Made by a program: the position numbers and the translations under genes | Shown here: positions 17,553 to 26,585 of the stretch, piece by piece | How the letters are laid out: each line of letters opens with the position of its first letter | Numbering within the stretch: position 1 is the first letter of the stretch | Origin: BPIH01 sp042408535 | Lineage (GTDB): Bacteria > Chloroflexota > Limnocylindria > Limnocylindrales > CSP1-4 | Direction of reading: 5' to 3' | Length of the DNA: 64,000 bases | Assembly: GCA_042408535.1 (NCBI GenBank) | Contig: JBHORA010000027.1 | Location: 1-64,000 of the forward strand | Notes under the pieces: generated by a model | Database searches by the model: none | Told to the model about the DNA's origin: nothing | The model's input: only the letters and a program-made list of their open reading frames with translations

Positions 17553-18521
17553 TTACTGCTGGGCCCCCGGGCTCGGGCTGGGTTCGGGGCAGGGGCCGTA
17601 GGGCTGGAAGACCGCCGAGCCGCACTGATCGGTCACGTACTGCGGCGCTGCGCCGAAGAATGGGAAGGCGCCGACGAGGCAGATGACGAGGTAGACGACG
17701 AGGAGGCGGATGGGGCTCGTCCCGCGCCTGATGAGCCACCAGGTCAGGAGGACGAGACCGAGCGGCAGGAGACCCGGGAAGATCTTGTCGAGGAGATCCC
17801 GCTGGATGTTCAGGCGCTCGGCGCCGACCGTTACCGTCGGGGCGACGTAGAGGGCGACGAAGGTCGCGGCGAGGGCCCCGAGGACGAGGTTCCCGAGGAC
17901 ACCGGCCCCGGTGATGAGCCGGTCGAGGGCCCCCGAGCGGAGCATGTCGGTCACGAACTCGCGGCCCCGCTGCCAGCCCTGCATGTAGAAGAAGTAGGCG
18001 AGGAAGAGAATCGCCGCCACCTCGAGGACGATGTAGACGATCGCCCCGAGAGGGTTGCCGGTCAACTGCGAGAGATCGGGCTGCGTCCCTGCCGCGGCGC
18101 TGATGCCGGCGATGCCGATGCCCAAGGCGAGGAGGAGCGGGGTGACCGTGCCCTGGCTGATCGTGTCCCCGATCCCGGCCAGGGGCCCCATGAGGCCCGA
18201 CTTGATCGAGTTGATGGCGTCGTCGTCGATGTCGGCCCCGTTCGCCCGCTGCTCCTCCATGGCGATGACGGCACCGTGGATGACACCGCCGACGTTCGGT
18301 TCGGTGTTGAAGAAGACGAGGTGTCGCTTGAGGGCCGCCGAAATCTCTTCGGGGGTGTGGTAGAGCTTTCGGATGATCGGCGTCATGGCGTGGGCGAAGG
18401 CCGTCGCCTGAAGCCGCTCGTAGTTGTAGCAGGCGTGGGAGAAGAAGGTCCAGAGGACCCACGACCAGATGACGTCGCGGCGGGTGATCTTGCCGCCGGC
18501 TGCTTCGGCTTGGGCGGTCAT
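17553..18521 (-). CDS. PTS mannose-family EIID membrane component
   Basis: 322-residue EIID subunit. The N-terminal cytosolic part has the family hallmarks (FFNTEPNVGGVIHGAVIAME and SGLMGPLAGIGDTISQG), followed by several membrane helices. The C-terminus ends in a Pro/Ser-rich tail. With EIIC it forms the sugar channel of the mannose/fructose/sorbose PTS. It starts 2 bases after the EIIC stop. No enzyme I or HPr gene is seen in this window. Confidence 0.92.
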   Translation of the reverse strand: MTAQAEAAGGKITRRDVIWSWVLWTFFSHACYNYERLQATAFAHAMTPIIRKLYHTPEEISAALKRHLVFFNTEPNVGGVIHGAVIAMEEQRANGADIDDDAINSIKSGLMGPLAGIGDTISQGTVTPLLLALGIGIAGISAAAGTQPDLSQLTGNPLGAIVYIVLEVAAILFLAYFFYMQGWQRGREFVTDMLRSGALDRLITGAGVLGNLVLGALAATFVALYVAPTVTVGAERLNIQRDLLDKIFPGLLPLGLVLLTWWLIRRGTSPIRLLVVYLVICLVGAFPFFGAAPQYVTDQCGSAVFQPYGPCPEPSPSPGAQQ

Positions 18522-18523
18522 GG

Positions 18524-19450
18524 CTAGGCCTCCGATCCGGACTTCATCTCGCTGGCCACCTGCTTCGTGGCGGCCGTCGCCGCCAGGGCGGCACCCCGCT
18601 CCCGCTGGCCAACGAAGTAGACGTGGAGATAGGCGAGGACGAGGCCGATGGCGCCGATGATGACGATCGACAGCGATCGGTTCGAGGCGACCATCATGAG
18701 GTAGCCGAGGAAGAAGTAGGGAATGACGGCGCCCCGGAAGATGAAGCGCATGTTCATCGCGATGCCGATGGCAGGCAGGACACCGCCGGCGACGGCGAGC
18801 CCGTTCAGCACCCAGATCGGCAGGGCGTTCAGGATGTCGGTCACGAAGCCGGTGCCCAGGTACGCCGCCAGGAAGACCGGGACGAAGGTGATGAGAAAGA
18901 GGTAGATCTGGGGATAGAGCCAGTTCGCCCTTGCCACCTCCCCGATGTTCGCCTCCTCCGCCTTCCGATCGGCGTAGTGGACGAAGACGACGTTGCCGGT
19001 CATCCGGGCGTTCCAGATGACCGTCCCGAGGAGGCCGATCGGCACCGCCAGGGCCAGGGCGGCGCCGTAGTCGAGGTTCCCGGCCAGAGCGAGAGTCGTC
19101 CCGACCCAGCCGGCGAGGGCCGGATCACCCGGGATCGCGCCGCCAGCCGAGATGAAGCCGAGATAGATGAGGTTGATGGCCGCCCCGATGAGGGTCCCCT
19201 TCGCCGGATCGCCGAGGATGAGGCCGACGAAGAAGCCCGCCACGAGGGGCCGGTAGAGGGTGAAGAAGCCCATGCCGAACAGCCACGGCCCCTGGGCCAT
19301 GTAGTAGCCGAAGCCGATGAGGGCCGCCTGGACGAGGCTGACCGTGATCTCGTGCCCGCCGTCCTGGGCGAGGACGGCGGCCGGCAGCATCGCCAGGAGG
19401 CCGGCTGCGACGAGGGCGACGCCGACGATGCGGCGGATCGGTATGCGCAT
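18524..19450 (-). CDS. PTS mannose-family EIIC membrane component
   Basis: 308-residue EIIC subunit. It begins with a basic stretch and a hydrophobic helix ending AVLAQDGG, which looks like a signal peptide and is extra relative to usual EIIC proteins. The normal EIIC core then follows (VSLVQAALIGFGYYMAQ, FFVGLILGDPAKGTLIGAAINLIYLGF, GAIPGDPALAGWVGTTLAL). ATG 19450 sits behind GGAGGAGGAAAGG. It is part of the EIIA-B-C-D order, transcribed right to left. Confidence 0.9.
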   Translation of the reverse strand: MRIPIRRIVGVALVAAGLLAMLPAAVLAQDGGHEITVSLVQAALIGFGYYMAQGPWLFGMGFFTLYRPLVAGFFVGLILGDPAKGTLIGAAINLIYLGFISAGGAIPGDPALAGWVGTTLALAGNLDYGAALALAVPIGLLGTVIWNARMTGNVVFVHYADRKAEEANIGEVARANWLYPQIYLFLITFVPVFLAAYLGTGFVTDILNALPIWVLNGLAVAGGVLPAIGIAMNMRFIFRGAVIPYFFLGYLMMVASNRSLSIVIIGAIGLVLAYLHVYFVGQRERGAALAATAATKQVASEMKSGSEA

Positions 19451-19486
19451 CCTTTCCTCCTCCTGCAAGGTGTGGGACGGAGTGCC

Positions 19487-19969
19487 TCAGGTGCCTTTGT
19501 CGAGGCTGGCGAAGGCGACGCCCCGGTCGTCGGGGACGATCCGCAGCTCGACCCGCGTTCCGGAGCGCTCGAGGGCTCGCATCGCCTCGAGCTCCTCGGC
19601 GTTCGCCGAGATGTTCTTGTAGAGGGGCTTGCGCCCCGGTCCGGCACCGATCCCGCCGACGTTGAGGGCGTCGAACGGGACACCGGCCTCACGGAGCCGG
19701 AGCGCGGTGATCGGGGACCGCATGAGGACGAAGACCTGCTCCTCGTCGCTCGCCGCCCGGGCGACGCGCTCGATCCCATCGGCGAGGCCGTGGACCTCCA
19801 CCGGCACGCCGGGTGGTGCCGCGAGGGTGAGGACCTCGGACAGGAAGGCGTCCTGGGCGGTCCGGTCGTCGACGATGATGATCCGGTCGGCCCCAACGGC
19901 CTTCAGCCAGACGGCCACGACCTGGCCGTGGATGAGTCGGTCGTCCACGCGAACGAGTTTCAACGCCAT
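19487..19969 (-). CDS. PTS mannose-family EIIB component
   Basis: 160-residue cytosolic phosphocarrier. The phosphorylated histidine is in VRVDDRLIHGQV near residue 15. ALNVGGIGAGPGRKPLYKNI matches the family's substrate and EIIA contact region. It passes phosphate from EIIA to the imported sugar. GGAGG precedes ATG 19969. It lies 36 bases upstream of EIIC and 99 bases downstream of EIIA. Confidence 0.92.
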   Translation of the reverse strand: MALKLVRVDDRLIHGQVVAVWLKAVGADRIIIVDDRTAQDAFLSEVLTLAAPPGVPVEVHGLADGIERVARAASDEEQVFVLMRSPITALRLREAGVPFDALNVGGIGAGPGRKPLYKNISANAEELEAMRALERSGTRVELRIVPDDRGVAFASLDKGT

Positions 19970-20068
19970 CCAGCCCTCCACGCTCCTGCCTGGGTCAGTC
20001 GGTCGTGGGCCGCCACGGGACCGACGGCGCACACCTCCGGGTGCGGTCGGGATCCGGCCTCACGGTCG

Positions 20069-20494
20069 TCATGGGGTTCGCTCGGCGACTCGGGTCCGCT
20101 CGGCGCCGAGGCGGCGAACGGCGACGAGGTTGTCGCGGCCGGCGGCGACGAGGCGGTCGATGGCGGCGTCGTCGAGCGATTCGAGGGAGGTCGCCGCCTC
20201 GATGAGGATGGCCAGGTTGATGCCGGAGACGAGGACGAGCCCCGGGCGATCCCGGGCCACGACGAGGGCGACGTTGTGCGGCGTGCCCCCCCAGAGGTCG
20301 GTCAGGAGGAGGACGGGCTCGTCCGGGTCACCGAGGGCCTCGACGAGCCGTGCCTGGAACGACTCGGGGGAGTCGGTCGGCTCGAGGGGGACGGCGACGA
20401 CGTTCGGGAGCTGACCGCAGATGAGTTCGGCGCTGGCGAGGAAGCCGCTCGCGAGCGCGCCATGGGCCGCGAGGACGATCCGGAACTCCGCCAC
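20069..20494 (-). CDS. PTS mannose-family EIIA component
   Basis: 141-residue cytosolic EIIA. The phospho-histidine is in LAAHGALASGFL near residue 11, and LLTDLWGGTPHNVA is the second conserved motif. It takes phosphate from HPr. It is the first gene of the minus-strand PTS operon and divergent from the SorC-type regulator, with a 177-base shared regulatory region. Confidence 0.92.
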   Translation of the reverse strand: MAEFRIVLAAHGALASGFLASAELICGQLPNVVAVPLEPTDSPESFQARLVEALGDPDEPVLLLTDLWGGTPHNVALVVARDRPGLVLVSGINLAILIEAATSLESLDDAAIDRLVAAGRDNLVAVRRLGAERTRVAERTP

Positions 20495-20583
20495 GTTGTC
20501 CGCTCCCTCGTTCGGCCGTCGACCCCGTCGACCCCGTCGATCCCGGCTCGCCGACGGTCGGGCGATCGACCGGTCCTTGGTGA

Positions 20584-20628
20584 GAATATTCGCGTGGAAT
20601 TCTTGCAGCCGGGCACATCATCTATACT
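20584..20628. promoter_or_regulatory. SorC/PTS divergent control region with promoter
   Basis: GAATATTC (20584-20591) and GAATTC (20597-20602) lie close together, then TTCTTGCAGC (20600-20609). A plus-strand -10 TATACT is at 20623-20628 with TTCTTG 17 bases upstream. This is the only AT-rich patch in the area, so it likely holds the regulator's own promoter and binding sites for the divergent PTS operon. Confidence 0.55.
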
Positions 20629-20671
20629 CCCTCCGGACCACCGCTGTCAAGTTTAGGGGGCGAAGAGAACG

Positions 20672-21706
20672 ATGCAGGCGGCACGTGTCGGTCGGGCTCG
20701 CCTCGGCGGAAGCGATCGGGAGATGATGCGGCTCGTCGCCGAACTCTACTACCTCCGCGATCTGACGCAGCCGGAGATCGCCCGCTTGACGGGCTTTTCG
20801 GTTTCGAAGGTTTCCCGACTCCTCGCCCAGGCGAGGGCGCTTGGGGTCGTCCGGATCAGCGTCGAGCCGTCGACGGCCGTGGAACCGCCCGTGGCGAAGG
20901 CCCTCGCCGAGCGGTTCGGCGTCGAGGTCCACGTCACGCCGGGCGGGGATCCGCATCCGTCCGTCGCTGCCAGATTGTGCGGTGTCGGGGCGGCCGAGGT
21001 CATCGCCCGCGAGCTGCCGAGGTCGGGCGTCGTCGGGATCACCGGTGGCTACACGGTCGGCGCCCTTGTCTCGGCGCTGCCCCGCCTCGAGCGACCCGAG
21101 CTGACCGTCGTCCCCCTCGTCGGCGGCTGGGATACCCGGAACCCGCACCTCGACTGCAACGAGCTCGTGCGCCGCTTCGCCGAGCGTCTCTCGGCCGACG
21201 TCCGCTTCCTCCATGCGCCGGGGATGCTCGACTCCGAGGAGACGAAGCTGGCCCTCCTCCGGGACAGCGGGATCGCGGCGACGACCCGCTACTGGGAGCG
21301 GCTCTCGCTCGCCATCGTCGGCACGAGCGGTGGCCCGCTCGCCCGGCCGGGCTATGGCACGGTCATGGATCGCCTCGACGAGGCAGGTCGGCGTCGGCTC
21401 GCCGAGAAGGAGGTGGTCGGCGACCTCGGTGGCCATCTCTTCCGGCGCGACGGCTCCTTCGTCGACGACGAGTGGTCGAGGCGGACGATCGCCATCCCGA
21501 TCGAGCTCCTCCGGCGAACGCCGCGGGTGGTCCTCGTCGCCGCCGGTTCGAACAAGGTCGAGGCGATCGCCGGCGCCCTCCGTTCCGGTCTCGTCCATGT
21601 CCTCGTCACCGACCGCCCAACGGCGGAGGCGGTCGTCGAGACGGTGGAAAAGGCGGATCTCTCGGCCGGGAGGCGGACCCGGCAGCCCTTGGCAGCGCGA
21701 CCCTGA
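20672..21706 (+). CDS. SorC/DeoR-type sugar-binding transcriptional regulator
   Basis: 344-residue regulator. An N-terminal helix-turn-helix (ELYYLRDLTQPEIARLTGFS, VSKVSRLLAQARALGVV) is followed by a SorC sugar-phosphate-binding domain (GITGGYTVGALVSAL, VPLVGGW, LAIVGTSG, LVAAGSNKVEAIAGALRSG). Such proteins sense a phosphosugar, here probably the product of the divergent PTS. ATG 20672 follows a GGGGGCGAAGAG-type site. It ends 7 bases before the convergent SLOG gene. Confidence 0.92.
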   Translation: MQAARVGRARLGGSDREMMRLVAELYYLRDLTQPEIARLTGFSVSKVSRLLAQARALGVVRISVEPSTAVEPPVAKALAERFGVEVHVTPGGDPHPSVAARLCGVGAAEVIARELPRSGVVGITGGYTVGALVSALPRLERPELTVVPLVGGWDTRNPHLDCNELVRRFAERLSADVRFLHAPGMLDSEETKLALLRDSGIAATTRYWERLSLAIVGTSGGPLARPGYGTVMDRLDEAGRRRLAEKEVVGDLGGHLFRRDGSFVDDEWSRRTIAIPIELLRRTPRVVLVAAGSNKVEAIAGALRSGLVHVLVTDRPTAEAVVETVEKADLSAGRRTRQPLAARP

Positions 21707-21712
21707 CTCGGG

Positions 21713-22315
21713 TCAGCGCCTGCCGGCTGGCGAGAGCGAGCTCGAGGAGAGGGCGAGCTCGAGACGAGGGAGGACGTCGGCGACATCGTCGACGACCACG
21801 ACGCTCGCGAGCTCGGCTCGCTGCGGGACGAGCCAGCGCCAGAGTGCTCCGAGCCAGTGGCGCCATTCGCTGCCGACCAGGAGGAGGTGGGCACGTCGCC
21901 CCGCGATCTGCCAGGCGAAGGCGGCTTCGGCGAGGCTGCCCGGGCCGGGTCCGATGACGAGGATCGCCGGCAAGCCGCCGAGGGCGGCGCACTGAGCGTA
22001 GGAGTCCGGCATCCAGTGGATCTCCGTCAGCCACGGTGCGGGCTCGGCCGACCAGCTCCGGACCGGCAGGCCGATGGCTCGGCCCCCGACCGCCGCGGCT
22101 CCTGCCGCCACGGCCGCGACGAGGTCGCCGTAGCCGGTCGAGACGACGGTGTAGCCATTCGCAGCGAGGAGCGAACCCAGGTGTTCCGCTGCCTCGAGGG
22201 ACGAACGGCCAGCTGGCCACCCGAGCCGGGCGAGGACGGCGACGGGCACTCGCTCGCCCGGGCCAGCGCCCGACCGAAGAGGAATGGGGTGCGCTCCGAC
22301 TCGTTCGGCGATCAT
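21713..22315 (-). CDS. SLOG-superfamily (LOG/TIGR00725-like) Rossmann protein
   Basis: 200-residue protein of the fold shared by cytokinin-activating LOG phosphoribohydrolases and DprA. Seen: an opening beta-alpha unit, LGSLLAANGYTVVSTGYGDLVAAVAAGAAAVGGRAIGLP (given here only to locate residues about 45-85), and the glycine-rich VIGPGPGSLAEAAFAWQ near residue 119. The latter matches the PGGxGTxxE motif position but has Ser-Leu-Ala-Glu, keeping the Glu. Function is likely nucleotide binding or hydrolysis. It starts at ATG 22315 and is convergent with the SorC regulator. Confidence 0.7.
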   Translation of the reverse strand: MIAERVGAHPIPLRSGAGPGERVPVAVLARLGWPAGRSSLEAAEHLGSLLAANGYTVVSTGYGDLVAAVAAGAAAVGGRAIGLPVRSWSAEPAPWLTEIHWMPDSYAQCAALGGLPAILVIGPGPGSLAEAAFAWQIAGRRAHLLLVGSEWRHWLGALWRWLVPQRAELASVVVVDDVADVLPRLELALSSSSLSPAGRR

Positions 22316-22338
22316 CGGCGACGGTCCTTCGGTCACTG

Positions 22339-22811
22339 CGAATCCTGACACAAGATTCGTTGCGGTGCTGTGCCGTGACCGGGATCGGTGCCCGCGTTCG
22401 TCCCCCGAAGGGCACGCCGAGACCCCGGAGGGTCTCGGCGGAGGGGAGGAGGGTGTGCGGGGGAGGTCCGGCACCGGCGACGACTGGTGCGCAGCCGGGG
22501 AGCCTCTCGGCTCCGTCGCCGGTGCAGCATCGTGCCCGCAGCGACTGGAACGATACTCGATCGGTCTCGGAGGCGGGGCGGCCGGATGTCACCCCCTCGA
22601 CGGGCCGGGGGTCACGAAGCGGCCGGTCCGACGAGATGCCGGCCGGCTGGCGGACGGCGGCGAGCGAGGAGCGTCGTGTCCCGATGGCGGCGGGCCGACA
22701 GCAGAACCAGGGCGTCTGCCCGCGAGGTTCGAGGCGACGAACGGCCGGAGGGTTGGGCCCCTCCGGCCGAAGATCATTCCCCCGGCGCGCTGGCCGGCGT
22801 ACGGGAATGAT
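22339..22811. other. Gene-free stretch rich in perfect inverted repeats (candidate structured RNA)
   Basis: The 708 bases between the SLOG start and the ABC gene at 23024 show no convincing coding frame. They hold five inverted repeats: CGAATC/GATTCG (22339-22359); a 10-bp stem GCCGAGACCC-CGGA-GGGTCTCGGC (22416-22439); 12-bp arms GCACCGGCGACG/CGTCGCCGGTGC (22471-22525) enclosing GGAGCC-TCTC-GGCTCC; an 11-bp stem CGGCCGGAGGG/CCCTCCGGCCG (22742-22769); and 9-bp ATCATTCCC/GGGAATGAT (22773-22811). The rest, to 23023, shows nothing recognisable. Strand and function are unknown. Confidence 0.5.
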
Positions 22812-23023
22812 AACGGGCCAGCTGCCGATCCGTTACGGAGGCGCCCTTCGCACCGAGCGGCTCCCAGGTGCCGTCGAATCCGAGGGCGGTCGACCGGCTA
22901 GCATACTGGCGACCAACGCCGGGGGACGGCCCTCCGAGCCGCGTGTCCCTCGGCGACCCGCAGACCGTCAGCGTCCGATGATCCAACCGGGGGCGGTGGC
23001 CACTGCCCCCCAAGGGGGTTGCC

Positions 23024-23980
23024 ATGAGCCTCGTCCTCGACAACCTGACGAAGCGCTTCGGGACGACCGTCGCCCTCGACGGCGTGAGCTTCGAAGCACC
23101 GGCTGGCCAGATCTTCGGTTTCCTCGGCGCCAACGGTGCCGGCAAGACGACGGCCATGCGGATCGTTCTCGACATCCTCAAGCCCGACGAGGGACGGGTG
23201 ACCTGGCGGGGGATCCCGACCGATACCCTACCCCGGAGTACCTGGGGCTACCTCCCCGAGGAGCGCGGTCTCTACCCGCGGATGAAGGTCCTCGACCAGC
23301 TCGTCTTCATCGGCGTCCTCTTCGGCCTCACCCGACGCGAGGCGGCCGCCCGGGCGAAGGCGTGGCTCGCCCGCTTCCGGATCGCCGACTACGCCGACCG
23401 CCGGGCCGAGGAGCTCTCGAAGGGGAACCAGCAGAAGGTCCAGGTCATCGCCGCCATCCTCCACGATCCGGAGATCCTCCTCCTCGACGAACCCTTCTCC
23501 GGGCTCGACCCGGTGAACGCCAACCTCCTGAAAGAGGCCCTCCTCGAGCTGAACGCCCGGGGCCGGACCATCGTCTTCTCGACCCACCAGATGGACCAGG
23601 TCGAGGAGCTCTGCCACTCGGTCGCCATCATCGACCGCGGTCGGCTCGTCCTGGCGGGTCCCCTCAGCGAGGTGAAGCGCTCGACCGGCAAGCGGGTCGT
23701 CCGGATCGGCGCCAGCGATGGACGCCTCGACTGGCTCGCCGAGCTCGACGGCGTGCGGGTGACCAGGCTCGGCCAGGACTACACCGAGGCCGAGGTCGCC
23801 GCCGGTCGGGACCCGGAAATCGTCCTCGCTGAGGCCCTCCGGCGCGGCGCCTACGTGACCCGCTTCGAGATCGGCGACCCCTCCATCGAGCAGATCTTCA
23901 TCGAACGGGTCGGGCGGCCGCCCTCGGAGGACGAGGGCCGCCTCGCGCCAGCTGCGTCCGCCGGGGAGGTGGAACGATGA
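23024..23980 (+). CDS. ABC exporter ATPase, NatA-like
   Basis: 318-residue ATP-binding subunit. P-loop GANGAGKTTAM near residue 38, signature LSKGNQQKVQVIAAIL, Walker B ILLLDEPFSGLDPVN and switch His in FSTHQMDQ are all intact. The C-terminal extension of about 100 residues is typical of NatA/YhaQ-type exporters. It overlaps the permease gene by 4 bases. Substrate unknown; Na+ extrusion or drug/lipid export are family precedents. Confidence 0.9.
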   Translation: MSLVLDNLTKRFGTTVALDGVSFEAPAGQIFGFLGANGAGKTTAMRIVLDILKPDEGRVTWRGIPTDTLPRSTWGYLPEERGLYPRMKVLDQLVFIGVLFGLTRREAAARAKAWLARFRIADYADRRAEELSKGNQQKVQVIAAILHDPEILLLDEPFSGLDPVNANLLKEALLELNARGRTIVFSTHQMDQVEELCHSVAIIDRGRLVLAGPLSEVKRSTGKRVVRIGASDGRLDWLAELDGVRVTRLGQDYTEAEVAAGRDPEIVLAEALRRGAYVTRFEIGDPSIEQIFIERVGRPPSEDEGRLAPAASAGEVER

Positions 23981-25335
23981 ACCCCGCCCGAGACCTTCGG
24001 AACATCGGTGCCGTCGCCCGGCGGGAGTTTTTCGCCCGGGGCGCGACGAGGACGTTCGTCTTTTCCACGGTCGTCCTCGTCCTCCTCGTCTCCGGCGTCG
24101 CGCTCTCCCCGATCATCGTCCGCTTCTTCGGCGACCAGGCCGGGACGGACCGGATCGCCCTCGTCGGGGATGCAGCGCCGCCGTCCCTCGACGTCCGTGG
24201 CACCCTCGAGCGGCTCCTCAACGCGTCGGCCATCGTCGCCCCCGGGACGAGCCGTCCGGGGACGAATGGCCGCCCGGCCTTCGAGGTCGACGCTGTCGCC
24301 ACGGCCGACGAGGCCCAGCGGGGCGTCGAGGAGGGCAGGTACGACGCTGGCCTCGTCCTCGGTCGTTCGGCGAGTGGCGACCTCGCCTTCACCCTCTACA
24401 CGAAGGCGCTCCCGACGAGCCGTCTGCCCCAGCTCCTCCAGCAGGCGGCGGCCGCCATCGTCATCGGCGATCGCCTCGATCGGCTCGGGATCTCGCCGAG
24501 CCAGGCGGCCGGCCTCTTCGCTCCACCAACCTTCGAGGTCCGGCGCTGGGACGCCGAGACGGGCTGGGCCGAGCGACCCGACACAACCGACACGGCGGAG
24601 GCGATCGTCGGAGCGTCGATCGCCGGCACCGCCCTTGCCGTCTTCATCCTCCTCGCCATCGTCCTCTACGGGCAGTGGGTGGCGATGAGCGTCGTCGAGG
24701 AAAAGACGAGCCGGGTTCTCGAAGTCATCCTCGGGGCGGCGACGCCGTTCCAGCTCCTGGCCGGCAAGGTCATCGGCGTCGGCGGACTCGGTCTCCTCCA
24801 GTATCTGGTCACCGTTGTGCCGGCCGCCCTCATCCTCGTCTTCCAGGACCAGATCGCGGCCCTCGTCCTCGGCCAGGAAGGGGGCGCCAATCTGCCGACC
24901 TGGCTGACCCCGGGGATCCTCGTCGCCTTCGGGGTCATGCTCGTCCTTGCCTTCGGGCTCTACGCCGTCCTCTACGCGGCCGCCGGGTCGCTCGTCAGTC
25001 GCCAGGAGGACGTGAACACCGCCGTCGCCCCGCTGTCGCTCGTTTCGACGGTCGGCTATGTCGTCTCCGTCTGGGCGGCCTCGGGGGTCGTCGACCTCCG
25101 GTCGCCGCTCATCGTCGTCCTCACCCAGGTCCCCTTCCTCGCCCCGTACTTCGTCCCCTCGCGGCTCGCCTTCGGGACGATCAGCCCTGCCGAAGTCGTC
25201 CTCGCCGTCGTTCTCCTCCTCCTGTCGATCCCGGTCGCGATCTGGTTCGCCGCCCGGCTTTACGCAGCGGGGATCCTCATGTACGGGCAGCGACCGGGCC
25301 TGCGGACCCTCCTGGCTGCGCTCCGGGGGGCGTGA
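23977..25335 (+). CDS. ABC-2 type exporter permease, NatB/YhaP-like
   Basis: 452-residue membrane subunit. One N-terminal helix (FVFSTVVLVLLVSGVALSP) and a large extracytoplasmic domain (residues about 50-200) are followed by a block of C-terminal helices starting SIAGTALAVFILLAIVLYG. The coupling motif EEKTSRVLEVILGAATPFQLLAGKVIG is characteristic of this subfamily. ATGA overlap with the ATPase. Confidence 0.9.
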   Translation: MNPARDLRNIGAVARREFFARGATRTFVFSTVVLVLLVSGVALSPIIVRFFGDQAGTDRIALVGDAAPPSLDVRGTLERLLNASAIVAPGTSRPGTNGRPAFEVDAVATADEAQRGVEEGRYDAGLVLGRSASGDLAFTLYTKALPTSRLPQLLQQAAAAIVIGDRLDRLGISPSQAAGLFAPPTFEVRRWDAETGWAERPDTTDTAEAIVGASIAGTALAVFILLAIVLYGQWVAMSVVEEKTSRVLEVILGAATPFQLLAGKVIGVGGLGLLQYLVTVVPAALILVFQDQIAALVLGQEGGANLPTWLTPGILVAFGVMLVLAFGLYAVLYAAAGSLVSRQEDVNTAVAPLSLVSTVGYVVSVWAASGVVDLRSPLIVVLTQVPFLAPYFVPSRLAFGTISPAEVVLAVVLLLLSIPVAIWFAARLYAAGILMYGQRPGLRTLLAALRGA

Positions 25336-25430
25336 CGGGGCTCGCCCTCGCTCGGGGCGGACGACTGGCGTCGCTCCGGCCGAAGGTCCCTTGACGAGCG
25401 CCGCGACGGTGGACGTTCTGGCGGATCGGC

Positions 25431-25436
25431 TAGGAT
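25431..25436 (+). promoter_or_regulatory. Leaderless-type -10 element (TAGGAT) of the DUF72 gene
   Basis: TAGGAT is followed by exactly 6 bases (CGGACG) and then ATG 25443. No Shine-Dalgarno sequence fits, so transcription probably starts at or next to the A of the start codon. Confidence 0.6.
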
Positions 25437-25442
25437 CGGACG

Positions 25443-26585
25443 ATGCCAGTCGAACGAGCAGCGCGGTGGGCGGGAGCGGGCGGAGGGCGGCGCCGGGTCG
25501 TGCCGGAGCCCCTCGCCCACGTCCCGGCGACCGACCTTGATCCTGAGCACGACCCAGGGCCGGAGGTGGCGGCAGCGCGGGCAGCCGAGGTCGAGGATGC
25601 GGCGACGACGCCGATCGTTGTCCCGGGTGGTGGCGAGGTCCGGATCGGCACGGCCTCGTGGACCGATCCGACGATGGTCGCGCCGGGTGTCTTCTACCCG
25701 GCCGACGCCGACACGGCCGAGGAGCGCCTCGCCTACTACGCCTCCCGGTTCCCGGTCGTCGAGGTGGACGCGACCTACTACGCCCTCCCGTCGCCCCGCA
25801 CGGCAGCCCTCTGGGTCGAGCGGACGCCGCCCGATTTCGTTTTCGACATCAAGGCCTTCGCCCTCTTCACCGGCCAGCCGAGCGAGGTCAGCCGCCTGCC
25901 GAAGGTCGTTCGGGCCGAACTGCCGGCCGAGCTTGCCGAGCGGCCCCGGATCTACGGCAAGGATCTGCCAGCCGAGCTCCTCGACGCCCTCTGGGCGATG
26001 TTCCGGGAGGGGATCGCCCCCCTCGTCGAGGCCGGCCAGCTCGGTGCCGTCTTCCTCCAGTATCCGCGCTGGGTCTCCACGTCCTCCGAGGCCCGGGCCG
26101 CGATCGCCGAGGCGCGCGAGCGCCTCGCCGGGCTCCCGGTCGGGGTCGAGTTCCGGAACGCGACCTGGCTGAACGAGAAGAACGCCGAGCGGACGCTCCG
26201 CTTCCTCGAGGAGATCGGGGCAGCCCTCGTCGTCGTCGACGAGCCGCAGGGGTTTCGCAGCAGCGTCCCTCCGGTCGTCGCCACGACGAGCCCCGAGCTC
26301 GCCGTCGTTCGCTTCCATGGTCGGCGGTCGGCGACCTGGGAGGCGACGGGCGTCCCGCCGGTCGAGCGGTTCCGGTACCTCTACCGTCGCGCCGAGCTCG
26401 AGGAGTGGGTACCCCGGATCCGGGAGATCGCCCGCGGGGTCCGGGCGACGCACCTCCTCATGAACAACTGTTACGCCAACTACGGGGCGACGAACGCTCG
26501 CGAGCTGGCGGCCCTCCTCGCCCGGGATCTCGGCCGGGTGGCAGGGACGGAGGCGGACGTCGACCCGGGGGAACGCGGGGCCTGA
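25443..26585 (+). CDS. DUF72 (UPF0759) family protein
   Basis: 380-residue TIM-barrel-like DUF72 protein with family landmarks: IGTASWTDPTMV near residue 68, VEVDATYYALPSP, PDFVFDIKAFALFT, LGAVFLQYPRWV and VEFRNATWLNE. The first ~55 residues are Arg/Ala-rich and lie outside the domain; with a leaderless start they are probably really translated. The domain has no assigned reaction. It stands alone, 107 bases after the ABC permease, with its own promoter. Confidence 0.88.
   Translation: MPVERAARWAGAGGGRRRVVPEPLAHVPATDLDPEHDPGPEVAAARAAEVEDAATTPIVVPGGGEVRIGTASWTDPTMVAPGVFYPADADTAEERLAYYASRFPVVEVDATYYALPSPRTAALWVERTPPDFVFDIKAFALFTGQPSEVSRLPKVVRAELPAELAERPRIYGKDLPAELLDALWAMFREGIAPLVEAGQLGAVFLQYPRWVSTSSEARAAIAEARERLAGLPVGVEFRNATWLNEKNAERTLRFLEEIGAALVVVDEPQGFRSSVPPVVATTSPELAVVRFHGRRSATWEATGVPPVERFRYLYRRAELEEWVPRIREIARGVRATHLLMNNCYANYGATNARELAALLARDLGRVAGTEADVDPGERGA

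Noticed and set aside
22416..22439. Rho-independent terminator
   Set aside because: The perfect stem has no U-run on either strand and is not directly after a gene, so it is reported as part of a structured region instead.
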